A stretch of DNA of 64,000 nt. Source: Sycobia sp. Sy_11. Its lineage: Eukaryota > Arthropoda > Insecta > Hymenoptera > Epichrysomallidae. The stretch covers positions 7,863,501 through 7,927,500 of the forward strand of contig JACCIC010000001.1 of the NCBI GenBank assembly GCA_018907035.1, in the 5' to 3' direction. Made by a program: the position numbers and the translations under genes. Shown here in pieces: positions 29,150 to 42,024 of the stretch. Under the pieces are notes generated by a model, which was not told the DNA's origin, made no database searches, and saw only the letters and a program-made list of their open reading frames with translations. Numbering within the stretch: the stretch's first letter is position 1; the number at the start of each line of letters is the position of its first letter.

Positions 29150-30222
29150 AATATTTTTATCGGTCTTACAGTCCTTATACTATATTCATATATTAGCTAA
29201 AATAATGACAGTCAGACTGTCCTTGTTTATGATCACACCGGTAGAATCTGAAACAAAACTTATTACTACCATAAATTATATCAGAAAATTAAAAATAAAA
29301 ATAAAATAAAATTAATAATAACATAAAAATAAAAATAAAAATACAATAATAAGTAAAATAAAAAATAAAAAATCATAAAAGTACTTATTCTATGTTAGTA
29401 AAGGACAACCTGCCTGCCCCCACAACTTTAAATTTAGAATTACCTTCTTGTCCGACGTTTCGAACCGCTACGGTTCATCCTCAGGAACTAAACTAAATTG
29501 AGAACCCAGGATACTACTTTATATATACCCCATCCCCACTCTAAATTTATTAGTATAATATTTATAGGACCCCCTTTTTTCTTTAACTTAAATGCGAAAT
29601 ACAAATTCTATATTAATAAGGAATGTGTTGTATAATAAAGTGTTGTACAATTTACCCGATTTAACATTTAATTTACATTATTGGAAATTTTGAAAATATG
29701 AATATATTTAAAAGTTTATCTTTTATATTTATTCTTAAAAGCATGTTCCACAATATTTACATTTTCAAAGTCGAAAGAAGGTAACAAGTTTAAACTGATC
29801 TTTTAGCCCGGACCTATAGAGAGGGGGGTTAAGGGATGTATAGGGGGTCCTATAAATGTTATACTAATAAATTTAGAATGGGGATGAGCTATATAAAGTA
29901 GCATGCTGGGTCTTTCAATTGAGTTTAGTTCCTGAGGATAAACCGGAGCGGTTCGCAACGTCGGTCAAGAAGGTAATTCTAAACTTAAGGTGGTGGGGGC
30001 AGTCAGGTTGTCCTTCACTAACATAGAATAGTACTTTTATTATTTTTATTTTACTTATTATTGTATTTTTATTTTTATTTTTAATTTGCTGATATAATTT
30101 ATTGTAGTAATAAGTTTTATTTCAGATTCTACGGGGGTGATTATAAACAAGGACAATCTGACTGTAATTATTTTAGCTAATATATGATAGTATAAGGACT
30201 GTAAGACCGATAAAAATATTTA
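29150..30222 (+). mobile_element. Long foldback (inverted-repeat) non-autonomous element, copy 1
   Basis: The left arm (29150 to about 29574) and right arm (about 29843 to 30222) are diverged reverse complements. The outer tip is TATTTTTATCGGTCTTACAG, and inner landmarks include AGACTGTCCTTGTTTATGATCAC, TAGAATCTGAAAC, TCTATGTTAGTAAAGGACAA, CTGCCTGCC, CGGTTCATCCTCAGGA and TTTATAGGACCCCC. A unique spacer of about 270 bases separates the arms, and no ORF is present. Each arm carries a hammerhead-like motif. The element follows a (TA)n array. Both sides have TTAA-containing AT-rich sequence, so target duplications cannot be resolved. A foldback DNA transposon or a rearranged Penelope-like/retrozyme element are the options. 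Confidence 0.75.
29450..29490 (-). ncRNA. Hammerhead-ribozyme-like motif in the foldback element
   Basis: The minus strand reads, in order: GUUC; CUGAGGA, which fits the hammerhead CUGANGA box; one extra U; stem II GAACC/GGUUC with loop GUAGC; GAAAC; GUC, a permitted NUH cleavage triplet; and GGAC, which pairs with the leading GUUC (three Watson-Crick pairs and one G-U) as stem I. GAAAC and GUC are adjacent, so stem III would be only the self-complementary ACGU, as in minimal or dimer-type hammerheads reported from Penelope-like elements. The extra U before stem II is atypical. The inverted copy near 29937-29975 retains CUGAGGA, stem II and the flanking pairing but has GCAAC for GAAAC. Activity is untested. 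Confidence 0.4.
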
Positions 30223-30776
30223 TTAATTTAATTCAGAACAGTCGATATAAGTACAATTTTTATTTTTAATATGTATGGATATATAATCCGAAAATGGGAT
30301 ATCATTAAATTTTAAAAAGCATAATGTAAAATCGGTTCGATAACGTAAAATATGTAGAATTTATAAATTTATCAAAATAAACAAGAAACAAAAAACGAGT
30401 AAAAGAAAAAATAATACAAAAATAAAAATATTGTATCTAAGACACAGATGATATAATAAATAGATAAGAAATATATTATTAAAATATACACTGAATAAAA
30501 TAGTAAATTCATTGGAATACTATATTTAGTTAACGAGATTAACAGTTAATGAAAGATTTAGTTCAAATAATAATTATTGATATTATTATTATATAAATAA
30601 TTATTATATAATAATTTCAACTAAATTACAGAAAAAAATAAGTGAGCTCCATTTACATTACGAAGGTATTTTTTCTATCTATTTCGCCTAAAAATATATT
30701 AATTGTATATAATATTAATTTGATTAATAATATAAATATTTGTTTGATTACATGAAAACTATTTCTCGAATAAACA

Positions 30777-30779
<3 letters not shown>
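30223..30779. other. AT-rich intergenic DNA
   Basis: Very AT-rich, with short ATTATT self-complementary tracts. No gene is seen. Confidence 0.5.

Positions 30780-30826
<47 letters not shown>
30780..30826. repeat. (TA)n microsatellite
   Basis: About 23 TA units bordering the left side of a GC island. Confidence 0.95.
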
Positions 30827-30831
<5 letters not shown>

Positions 30832-30899
30832 TTAATTTGAGCTGCAATAAATTTCTTGGTTGCGCCTTATTAAATTGATATCTCGTTACATCTAAAGTG

Positions 30900-31390
30900 G
30901 AGTTATTGCTCCCAACCAGGCAGGACTCCCGGACTCCGTATACTCTCATAAGCGAATAATACACATCTGTCTATCGGTATCTCCCGATTCCCGTTGGATT
31001 GGCGCCAGATGTCCGCGCGCGCGCCCCTCCCCGCCCGCGGAGAGACGAATCAGATCCAGCCGCCCGCGGAGTCATTGCACCTGCCCCGCCGCGGCCCACC
31101 TAATCTCTCGTCCATTATAACGCAATGCTCTCCCTCAGCGTGCGCCGGGCAGCGGGCAACGATGCCCCCGGCACGCGATCGCGTCGCGCGTCTCTTCGGC
31201 CGGCCTGGCGCGCCTCTGGAGCGAGCGCGTTCCCGCGGGAGGCGGAAAATTCCCGGGCGGGCAGGTGCGAAAGGCTTCAACGACGCGGTGGGCTGGCAAC
31301 GTGATGCTGTACTATTGCCAACAGCGAAGAAGAGCGGATTGCTGACGGCTGGGGGGGGGGGGATAGAAGAGCTTCCGATACCCGGAATCT
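30900..31390. other. Strong CpG island, possible enhancer or promoter
   Basis: The densest GC block outside the exons. It contains TCCCGCGGGA (31231-31240), a kappaB/Dorsal-like GGAAAATTCCC (31244-31254) and an E-box CAGGTG (31262-31267) within 40 bases. It is bordered on both sides by (TA)n arrays. Frames on both strands are Arg/Ala/Pro-rich and probably meaningless. The binding-site reading is inference. Confidence 0.4.
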
Positions 31391-31397
31391 GTATATA

Positions 31398-31412
31398 AGT
31401 ATATATATATAT

Positions 31413-31443
<31 letters not shown>
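31398..31443. repeat. (TA)n microsatellite
   Basis: TA array with one GA interruption, bordering the right side of the GC island. Confidence 0.9.
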
Positions 31444-31452
<9 letters not shown>

Positions 31453-33095
31453 TAACCTGTGTGTTACCTGATTGTCAGAGTTTTAGTTTTTTATTCCTTT
31501 TGGTCAAGACTTGACCTTTAACTAACCTACAGCATGTCATCTATGACGGTCGAATAAAAGATTCTTAGAATATTAAAACGTTCTGCCTCGCCGTATCAAT
31601 ATAATATTTCGTGACAAGTAATAATTAAAAAACGAAAATTTTCTTTCATCATAATACTTATAAATGATCATGGGGCTGAAAACAAGATCAATTATCAATT
31701 TTTTTGACTGAGCCCTGCATAATTGTCGCATAACCCATTGCATTGAATAATACGGTAGTGCAAGTTATTCCAGGGTTTCCTTATTTTTCTTACATTCCGT
31801 ATGTTTATAGATTGTCGAGCGTGTGGAAGGAAATTCTGATCTATTCTTTTACTGTTTAGTATAGGTATGGCATTTATGAAATAGTTGCCACTCGATGGTT
31901 GAGTGTATAGGCATTAAATTAAACTTAAATTAAGTATAGGCATTAATGATTTAAGCATTCAAATAAATTATTTATATCACTGTGAAAGATTTATGCGATC
32001 TAAAATTGATCGATAATCATTGTTACAAAATAATTAAAAATAACGCCTCAAAACTTTCGTTATAGTTATAACCCAAGTACATTTTATAAAGAATTATGCC
32101 ATTTTTCTGTAGCTGTACAAAATGCTACTATACAGAATTCAATCTCTCGAATCGCATAATATAAAGAATATTTGTATACTTAAAACTATTGTAATTATAC
32201 AAATGAAAACCATAAGAGAAAGTACTATTCGTTTTTTTTAAAATTAACTCTATAAGGAACTGTATGGAGGAAAATCTTAATTTCTACAAATTTATTTCGA
32301 ATTCTGATGACTTAATGTTAATACTACGTACGATAAACAAGAGAAAGACGATAATATTTCTGACAAAAATGCATTTTTTAAGTCAGCTATTTTGTAAGAA
32401 GAAATTTCTATATGTATAATTACACAAACAATTTCAACTGAAGGAAGACAAAGATGCTTTTTCAATTAAATGATTAATTTCTTGTTATACGTATTATTTT
32501 AGGTAAAATCCGTAAGTCATTGATAAAGTTATTGTAATATTATTCTCTGTAGATGAAGCTACGACAGTACAAATTATAATGATCGTATGTTAATAAAATT
32601 AGAAAAATTTTCTTTTATATTTTACTATCATCATCATCGTGGTCATTTCTACATTTTTGAAGAATCTATAAATGTATTACGGATTCCTTATGAGTAGTTT
32701 TTGAGAAAATGAAACTGAAGACAGTTGAGGTATACTTTTCATCTCCAGACAAAGTTGACACATATCTTCTTGCTGGAGTAGAATCTCATTAGGTAGTGCC
32801 ATTTGGCTTAAGTTAGGCTAGTACTTCGTTTAACTAGTATAATGTTTACTTCGCTAAATAACATTGAATTTTTTAGACTGTTATATTGTCAGTGATTGTG
32901 AAAAATGGTTATCAAATCTTCTACAATATTGCTCGGGATTAGTTATGATATAGCGGTCAGATTTCCTCGATAATTATACGTACATATATTAACGAAAGGG
33001 AACATTTCGAACTGTTCGGATAACGAGAAGAGATATTTACCGCGCACAATAAAATATTTATTATCTAGAATTCTTCTCAATTATTCAATTACATA
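31444..33095. other. AT-rich intergenic DNA
   Basis: I see no gene, RNA or repeat worth calling. Confidence 0.5.
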
Positions 33096-33980
33096 CTTGT
33101 ATGCGCGGGTACGCGTGTATATGTACAGTTTACCCACCTTTACCCACCGTGCGAACGCCCCGTTTGCACAACGTCTTCCTCAAATCGCGAGTCGATTAAT
33201 CCTTGCTATTTTCTCCCCCCTGCCCCCCCCGACCCCTCCCCGCACCCGCCAATCGAGCGCGCGCTTTTCAATGCCGCCGCTCGTAATTCGTTCCGGCTAT
33301 CTTCCGCGCATGAACATTTCTATAGGGCGAATTAATGCGCTCGGGACGCGGTATTAAGCGAACGGAGCGGGATTGCGCGCGCGCGAGCGCACCGACTTTT
33401 ATTGGCGATAACGACGAGAGGCAGCAAAAAATAGAAAAGAAGGTGGAAGGAAGGAAGGAGCGGCGGTCTGTTACAAGGATTGTAAGAACGTTCGATTCTC
33501 ACGCGGAGAGAAGTCCGCGTTGTAGGAATAAGCAGAAAAGAAACGCGAGTTAATAACAATAAACGAATGTTTATGTACTTTAGATACGCGGCAGCTTATC
33601 AACTTCGCGGTAACTCAAAAAATCTCTCTCTCTCCTCTCTCTCTCTCCATTCCCTCATTCGCTATCCTCTCTTCTTTCATCGGCTGCCTTCTATATGTAT
33701 AGGATCCTGTAAAAAAGAAAATACGCGCAATAGAATTTGCAATTCAGTGCTCCAAACTAGCGCAATTGTCTTTCCACACGCAGGCAAGCACGCACCCAAC
33801 CCTTTGTTAGCTAGCTCACGGGATGATACGTCAAGGAGTAGAATGCGTCACGGCGTATATGCAGAAAAGAAAGCCTTGCAAAACCTCCAAAACATTCCGC
33901 ATTATATACCTGCTTTATATCAACAGTGTGGCTTGATGGCAATCGTTACGCCAGCTCGCGCGCAATACTTGCTATAATGT
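33096..33980. other. GC-rich patches
   Basis: A CpG-rich block at 33100-33550 is followed by a moderately GC-rich stretch to 33980 with a CT tract at about 33627-33651. A 136-codon + strand frame (33567-33977) begins at ATG and ends before a GC drop, but it lacks family motifs and contains the CT tract, so it is not called. Confidence 0.35.
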
Positions 33981-34109
33981 AATATTCTGGCGGAAACACT
34001 CTCGTGCTGGCGGATGGAGTATAGAGTGATCCTCTATATATAATAGGGAGGGAACGAACGGGCAAACCGCACGGTCATTCTTTCTGCATTAAACGGAAGT
34101 GGCATATAG

Positions 34110-34111
<2 letters not shown>

Positions 34112-34160
<49 letters not shown>
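34112..34160. repeat. (TA)n microsatellite
   Basis: About 24 TA units, just right of the GC-rich patches. Confidence 0.95.
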
Positions 34161-34163
<3 letters not shown>

Positions 34164-34612
34164 CTATCCATTTACTTGTGTGTATATATGTTGGTTGTTT
34201 GTCTGATTGTGTCAAACCAATTATCTTAATCTCTTGCTGCTTTTCTCTCTTTCTCTTCTCGTGTCAATCAAATCTTTACCGGACGGTATTGCATGCGAAT
34301 TATTTGCAACGATCGTTTAAAGTAAACTTACGCTAAGTATTTCTAAAACAATGTTTTAGTCCGTGAAAATTCCTTATCAGCATTACATTTTAAGTTTGTG
34401 CGTGTATACGTGCGTGCGATCGCGTATGAATGCGTGTGTGATTCTATGATATATTTATCAATATGTATGCTTATACATAGAATTTATATACTGTATGCGT
34501 GCATTTTTTTATGTACAACAATGGCCAATTATAACTTTGACTTCTTTTAGACAGAAGATAAAAATCATTCAATGTCTCTGTCTCTCCCCCTCCCGTCCCT
34601 CTTTCGCTCTCT

Positions 34613-34615
34613 CTG

Positions 34616-34676
<61 letters not shown>
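34613..34676. repeat. (CT)n microsatellite
   Basis: About 30 CT units. SLSLSL frames across it are artefacts. Confidence 0.95.
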
Positions 34677-34680
<4 letters not shown>

Positions 34681-34699
34681 TTTATATCAAACGAGTCAC

Positions 34700-34930
34700 T
34701 CTGCCTCCGATGATCACTCCCTTATGGAGAATTACTATATATATCGCAACGATTTTGCCGTGCACGGGAGCCCTTTATTCCGCACGGACTGCCTGTCTTG
34801 CGCTGATGGCGATCGGTATAAAGTTCACTTCCCGACGACGGCGAGCGCGATCCATGGTTTCCGCAACTGAATTGGGCGAGGGGAGAGAATAATTGCGCGC
34901 ACCTCGTGCCGCGCGTAGAGAATGATCAAA
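34700..34930. other. Small GC-rich patch
   Basis: CpG-rich sequence between a (CT)n and a (TA)n array, with no supported ORF. Confidence 0.4.
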
Positions 34931-34982
34931 TGCTCGTGCCAGACCTGCTGGGCCTTGATATAAAAGTTTTTAATGTGTATGC

Positions 34983-34983
<1 letters not shown>

Positions 34984-35034
<51 letters not shown>
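34984..35034. repeat. (TA)n microsatellite
   Basis: About 24 TA units with a CA interruption near the left edge. Confidence 0.95.
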
Positions 35035-35040
<6 letters not shown>

Positions 35041-36250
35041 GTAAATTGGACTGTTGAACAATGAAGAAAAGGAATACGGCCACGCTCCATGAGCACTTCG
35101 TACGTTCGTAGTTGTCTTCTTCCTACACCTCCACCCATCACACATTTCACACTCTCTGATATCTCTCCTTCTTTATGTCGACTTGAAATTACCGTTCCTC
35201 TCTTTTGTGCTTTTTTTTAGTTTCATCCATTGCTGCCATAGGTAATTGTTTCTGCTTTGACCAAAGGAAGAGGAAGAGGGAGGAGGGCGTATTGTTGCGA
35301 TCGTTGGAACGACTAATTGATGTAAGATAATTGCCGCTATTCCTCGAATAAAAAACTTCTCTGGAACTACGAAGGTCGCTAGGAGTTGATAATTTTTCGA
35401 TTATTCTGTATTCTGAAAAACGTGTCATCGTCTAACTCGAAGTTGATAGACGTTATTTGCCACTCAATTAGTATAACAAACTGGGTGTCAATGCTGAAAT
35501 AGTATACGTGAACATGCACTTGTTAGTAATTGATCATTAATGTTACTGAATGAATTAGTTGCTTGCTCAAGCTCACTGGTTCGTTCATAAAATATTACTG
35601 TTTTCATCATCCGTTTTGGAGCTAATGTGCGTATTGACGTCCGAATGAATTCCATACATTACACTTGGGAATTTTTCTATTTTACGAGAATCAGGCAATC
35701 GAATTTCCATTGATATGCCTACCTTGATTTAACAGTGATTTTCAGAAGCCACTGTGAAAGAACTGTTTCAATCAATCAAAGTTGCAATAGTTTCAATTTA
35801 AAAAGTTTTGATACAAACGTGATCAAAATCAAAGTAGCACTCGCTTGAAATATTCCCAAACGGGACTCTAGGATTATTAGATGTTTTATGTAGTAAAAAA
35901 GAGAAGTTTTCATTGATTTATTAAGTGGCTTTGATTTTCACTATTGGAATAGATAGAATATCCTCGAACAATAATTGTTGAATCGGCATACGCAAAGCAA
36001 GTTAAATCTGGTTCAACTGTTTAAGTCTATTGTAATACTAACAAAAATGTCCATACAAATCGTTTCTCATATGAATGTAAGGTATATGTGTAGCATATTG
36101 AGAGCATCTACAAAATGTTAAAAGAAGCCAGTTACAAATAATTAGATTCGTTTTGATAACTGTAAAGAAATCTCATTCGTTGAAAACAAACAATGAAAAA
36201 ATCAGATAATTTAATCCGTAATTTTTTACAACGAATTATCAAAGTCATTA

Positions 36251-36253
<3 letters not shown>
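35035..36253. other. Intergenic DNA
   Basis: A 79-codon minus-strand frame at 35428-35189 starts at ATG with charged, Ser-rich composition (MTRFSEYRIIEKL...), but no family or splice context supports it. The rest is AT-rich. Confidence 0.4.

Positions 36254-36302
<49 letters not shown>
36254..36302. repeat. (TA)n microsatellite
   Basis: About 24 TA units. Confidence 0.95.
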
Positions 36303-36308
<6 letters not shown>

Positions 36309-36588
36309 GAGCTTCATTGATTTATTTTTTGAGTAGCTATATAATATTTTTTTGACCTGTGAACATGATTTTAATTGTATATCTCTTGAAATACCTCGCC
36401 ACCTCTTGCTTCCATATTATAGAATTCTTTCCGAACTATGTTTACTAGTTATACATAGGTGCTTCTGTATGCTGAAAATCCTTCCCTATAAGGCAGATAA
36501 AAAGTTTCTAAATAACATGCATTCGTTAGAAAGATAAATTTCTAATAAACTCGCAGAGCCGAGGCCACTTCCTCTCTGGTCTCTCTCT

Positions 36589-36592
<4 letters not shown>

Positions 36593-36622
<30 letters not shown>
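36593..36622. repeat. (CT)n microsatellite
   Basis: About 14 CT units. Confidence 0.9.
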
Positions 36623-36629
<7 letters not shown>

Positions 36630-36836
36630 ACCACGTAGATAATAAAATAATCCAGTCGATTTCCAAGCACGCGCACGCACGCACATGCGCATAGTATAAT
36701 TTAAAACTATTAAAGGGAAATTTAGAAAATTTTTCCGCTATTATAGCTTGTAAAGAGCCGTAACGGAAATTTCGCGAGACCGTAGAGCAAGAAGCATTCA
36801 TAGGCGATTCAGGGCGCGGCATTATTGCGCTTACCG

Positions 36837-36839
<3 letters not shown>

Positions 36840-36898
<59 letters not shown>
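36840..36898. repeat. (TA)n microsatellite
   Basis: About 27 TA units with a GTA break near the right end. Confidence 0.95.
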
Positions 36899-36899
<1 letters not shown>

Positions 36900-37279
36900 G
36901 GTGCCCTGGTTAAATATCTGGAAACTTCTTAAAAAGAAGCAGATAAAGAAACATATCCATTCGTTTCTTAAGTGTATTATATCAATTCTTTAGACAAAGC
37001 GCGCATATTGGCTATAACGAGCTACGCACGAGTGTCATTCTCGTATTTATAAATGATACACGCACATACGCGTACATGCCACAATTTAACCCTTAAGTAG
37101 GACACAGTAAACAACAATTGTATTTCTGACCGCCCGGTGCAAGCCGCAAATAAAAATCCCTCCCGCACTTCGAGTGTATCAGCGACAGGTGTACGAGCGC
37201 GACTGGGGCTGTTTCTATATATATACGTTGTCTGCGTTTATATAGGGTGGAATGCTTAATTAACACTGATGTATATGTT

Positions 37280-37280
<1 letters not shown>

Positions 37281-37335
<55 letters not shown>
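37281..37335. repeat. (GA)n microsatellite
   Basis: About 27 GA units. Confidence 0.95.
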
Positions 37336-37336
<1 letters not shown>

Positions 37337-38676
37337 TCCAGGATTATTTTAGCTCTTTGCAGAATTATTTTATCTGTTATGCCTTTAATAATCAAACGCC
37401 AGTCGATTCATTATCTATATCTATATGTATGCACGGATGTTTCTTTAGCCACCGGTACCAGAGTCCATGATTGCCTATATATTTTTAATGATAATTAATT
37501 GATACTTGATCAAAATTGATTTATTTATCAGAGTTTGTTTTCCGAATAATCGACAGAAATCGGTATTTAGAGCATGCGATTGCAACGTTTATGATAAATT
37601 TACCTATGAATTACGAAAAATGTAATTCATTTTGTTTTTTATGGAAAGAATCATATTGGCATACATACATGAGGTATCAGGTTATATTAAAAATTGAAAT
37701 TGTTTCCAGAAGCAAAGAGACATATTTATAATATTAGTAAATCATTATGTTGTAATTGTAACATTTTTTACTGGATATAAATGTAATAGAACAATAGTTT
37801 TACATCTCTTCTATCTATAATATAAAATATACAGAAAAAATGTTAGAAAGTATCTATAGGAATGTTTATTATATACCATTTTGAGCGTTACACCTTATAT
37901 GTAAATTTAATAACACGAATTCATTTGTATAATGTTCGCTTTCTTGGTATGTGCCTATGTTTATAGTCATTTTTAACACGGTTCTCTTAAGTTGCTTTTC
38001 TCTTCGGATGGAACTTCAGTATTTGGAATAAATTTTTGAGTCATTTGTAAATGTAATGGAGACTGGGATAAATACATGATAAATGCATGATAATGGAGAA
38101 ATGTATGACAATGCAATATAATTCAACGATATAATATAATATAATATAATATAATTCGAGCTTTCCGCGATTTTGCCAATGATTATATATATATTATTAA
38201 TTTTGATTTTATACAAGCAAGAATAAAAAGGAAAAAATAAATAAATAAAATATTAAAATCATTATTCATTGTTAAATATCAATTTCTAATAAGCAGATAA
38301 TCGGTAACCTGTTACAGATTGTTTTGAATATTAAATCTATAAAAATTATGAAATATATTTGATTTATTTTGATACTTAACATAATTAATCCAAAAATGTT
38401 TTTCTAGTATTCTTAATTATTATTTATTTACGATGGAATTACTACTTTAACTAGTTTTATATTTGTTATAATTCTTTGATTAAATAGTTATCTTAGTAAA
38501 CGAATATTTTTTTTCTTTGAATTATGTTAGATGATTTAAGAAATATATCATTTATTATTTTTAAATTTTGATTAAACACATTTCAACTTACAAAATCTTC
38601 TTCCCATCAAAAAACATAGTTTCAAAAAAAAATTAATTATATAATGATAATAAAATTATATAAATACATTTGTATA

Positions 38677-38680
<4 letters not shown>
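37336..38680. other. AT-rich intergenic DNA
   Basis: A five-base ATAAT unit repeats about five times at 38128-38155. No gene is supported. Confidence 0.5.
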
Positions 38681-38715
<35 letters not shown>

Positions 38716-38929
38716 GTGTGTGGTGTGTGTGTGTGTGTGTGTGTGTGCATGATTTATATTTTTTAAAATGATACATCGATTTTTCAATAAATTAACAAAT
38801 ACGAATGATTCAATAAAGAGAAGGTCTTCTATTTATTAGTTTATATAAGTATATCATACAACGATATGCATTATATCTGTTATAAAAAATTTCAACAGCA
38901 TATGAATATAATATTATATAATATAATAT

Positions 38930-38967
<38 letters not shown>
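38681..38967. repeat. (TA)n, (GT)n and second (TA)n arrays
   Basis: TA at 38681-38708, GT at 38714-38747 with one GGT break, then AT-rich palindromic ATAATATTAT sequence and TA at about 38937-38967. Confidence 0.9.
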
Positions 38968-38973
<6 letters not shown>

Positions 38974-39080
38974 ATTATATTTTTACAAAAATAAATCATT
39001 TAGATTCCGTTGAAAGATAGTTGAATATTATGTCCATCCATTTCTCTCACACCCATTCTCTTTATTTTTCTCTCAGTTTA

Positions 39081-39082
<2 letters not shown>

Positions 39083-39119
<37 letters not shown>

Positions 39120-39120
39120 G
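39083..39120. repeat. (CT)n microsatellite
   Basis: About 17 CT units with one CCT break. Confidence 0.9.
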
Positions 39121-39312
39121 CTGACTGAATCAATGTATATTCCGTTAGCCCCTACTTGCGAGAAGACTCGTCTTCAATATAAACATTACGGAAGGGATGA
39201 TAATAACCGTGCAATTTATCCGAGTTTTAAAACAAGGGGCCATTCTATTGCAAAGAGCGGGCAAGCGAAAGCACTGCTGATGCCCCGCAGTGCTGTGAGA
39301 TAACGCAGGAAG

Positions 39313-39316
<4 letters not shown>

Positions 39317-39351
<35 letters not shown>
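39317..39351. repeat. (GA)n microsatellite
   Basis: About 17 GA units on the opposite polarity to the CT run 200 bases upstream, so the two could pair as a stem in a transcript. Confidence 0.9.
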
Positions 39352-39356
<5 letters not shown>

Positions 39357-39538
39357 AGGAATTCACGCGCACCTGTAACCTGCTATATCGCTCGAGCTCT
39401 GTATATGTTAAGGAAGCCCTTCCTCTCTCCCCTACATATGCCCCTGGTTTATCGGTCACCTGACTCACTTCCGTGCGGCGATATTATACACGAGCAGCCG
39501 GAATATTTAAATAGTCTTCATCTGCTGTGGTGCACCGC

Positions 39539-39540
<2 letters not shown>

Positions 39541-39580
<40 letters not shown>
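39541..39580. repeat. (TA)n microsatellite
   Basis: About 20 TA units inside a mildly GC-rich segment. Confidence 0.95.
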
Positions 39581-39586
<6 letters not shown>

Positions 39587-39711
39587 ACAGTGGCAGGGCC
39601 GGGCGCACGAAAAACAGCCAACGCGAGCAGCGGTATTCGTCGCACGTTTAATTCGGAATCCAAATGTCCCGCGTATGTCGCACCTGTGTTCTTTACTGCT
39701 GGTTTTTCTTT

Positions 39712-41280
39712 TTAAATTAAACAAAAATGTGAATCGAAGCAGTATTCTGTGAGAAAATCTGAGATTCCAGTAATTATTAATTGTATCAAATATTTATAAA
39801 ATATTTTCGAAAAACTCTTTCGAAAAAGCTTTCGAAAAATTATTGACAATGGATTTAATATAGTATTATTATGTAAGAAACGGTACACAGAAAAAAAATG
39901 TACTGAAATTTCCAAAAATTTACTCTATTTAACTATAAATCATGCCATGCTAATTGCAATTACTTCACTTACTTCACATTGTTCTTAAATAGAGGAATCG
40001 AATATTTATATATTCATTTATGTAATTTAAACGGTTATCGATAAAAAAGGCAAATCCATATTTTAACAAATATTTTTAATGAAAAAAAACCAACAAAAAC
40101 AAAACCAACTCTTCTTTCATGTTTGTTTTGAAGTGCACCGAAAAGATACATGAATTAATATATATATATATGCACCAACCGAAAAGGTCCGTTAGATTCA
40201 CTTCGGTGACTTCGGTAAAGTCTATATAATAATGTGGATGTTAAGTATACGCTGCAATCATGACAAGTAATAAGCCGCTATATATATTTATATTTATATA
40301 TTAGCTTTAACTGAACTTTCCGTTACATTTACTTATTGGTTTACGCATTAAATTATAGAGAGTATATTAAATTGGCAAATTCTATTATATAATTATATTA
40401 ATAATTATATTTGATATGTTTATATTTGTCATTTTCATCCACTCTGTATCGAAGTAATCTGAATATAAATTTCTTTAACATAATACCTATTCATAGACCA
40501 ATGAATTTTTTCAGAATCAAAGTTAGAAATTCATGCCTTACACATTAATTCCAGCGGTCTATACAAACGAAACTTTATGCTACTTTTATAGATTGTATAA
40601 AATATAGAAAAAAAAAGAAAAAAATATTAGCTGTAAAATTATTTTATATTCGCTAAAGTAAAACATAATTAAAATATCTCTCAACAATTTTTACTGCGCA
40701 TATCAAAACTCGTTTGGTATTATAGTGCAGGATATAAATATTCAATAAGCCATTTACGAAACCCAAATAAATAATTCAATCGTATTTTCTATTGTATTTA
40801 TATTTAAATAAATTAACTTACATTTAAAATGACTTAACATAGATGACATTTGTAAAATAGAATATTACTCATAATTCCTCTGATTAGACAGCAGACGAAG
40901 CGCAGAACCAATATAATTTAAAAAAATATTATTACTGATTTCTATAATTATATCGAATAAAAACATATTGTTACTTCAGAGTATCACTATACTCAGAATT
41001 CCTAATTTAAAAATACTGAAAGAATGCGAGCCAACGGATTCTTTTCAGTGATGCTCAATTTGGCGGTAATTTTGTCCCAATCAATCGTCCGCTTTCGATG
41101 ACCCATTCCTTGCGACAATGATTATCAAAAAATACTTTCGTAAAAATACATAGTATAAAAAAATAATAGATAAAATAACAAATAACAAATTCATATTATA
41201 ATATAAAATAAAAGGCTTAGTATAGTAAAGGAACAATCAAATTATAATCAGGAAATCATTATTAAATAGATTAATCATCC
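39712..41280. other. AT-rich intergenic DNA
   Basis: No gene, RNA or notable repeat is supported. Confidence 0.5.
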
Positions 41281-41429
41281 ATGCGAGCGTCTGACATTAT
41301 ATCGGATATTCATAATACGTACGCGTTCGGGCTAATGTTTAAAGAATCAGAGTCCTTTTTTATAGTATGTATATGTATATATATTTATATATATCGAAGA
41401 AAACAAGGGATCAGTCCGGCATTATTTAA

Positions 41430-41730
41430 ATGCGAGCGTCCACCATGTCGTAGTTCATTCCTATTTCAAATTGGGCGCCCCCGTCATTCTTTTCATTCCA
41501 CATCAGGCGCATGCGCCCACCGCGAGCCAAATAATATATATATAGCGCGAGAAATATACAAAACGAATCGGTCAGGTGCAAGGTGCAGCACGTGCTGCCG
41601 TCGCTGCTGCGCGCACTCTATGCTCCCTGCGCGCCTGACAGCTGTTTTCCGGTTTTAAGGCGAGACACGTTGAGAAACCTCTCTTTTTTTCTCCCCGTCC
41701 TTTTCTAATTTCGCGGTTCGATGCACCCAA
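41430..41730. other. GC-rich patch
   Basis: A CpG-rich stretch with GCTGCTGCG and GCGCGC tracts, followed by a long (TA)n array. The plus-strand frame over it runs through IYIYIY sequence and is not gene-like. Confidence 0.4.
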
Positions 41731-41748
41731 AGGCAAGTACACTGGGGC

Positions 41749-41749
<1 letters not shown>

Positions 41750-41815
<66 letters not shown>

Positions 41816-41870
41816 TCTAACGATCTTAGCCTAAACATACACAGCTGTAAGACAGCCGCGCGCGCGACTC

Positions 41871-41919
<49 letters not shown>

Positions 41920-41971
41920 GGAGATGAGAGAGAGGATGAAAACTATAAAGAGGAGGGGAGAAAAAGAGCCA

Positions 41972-42024
<53 letters not shown>

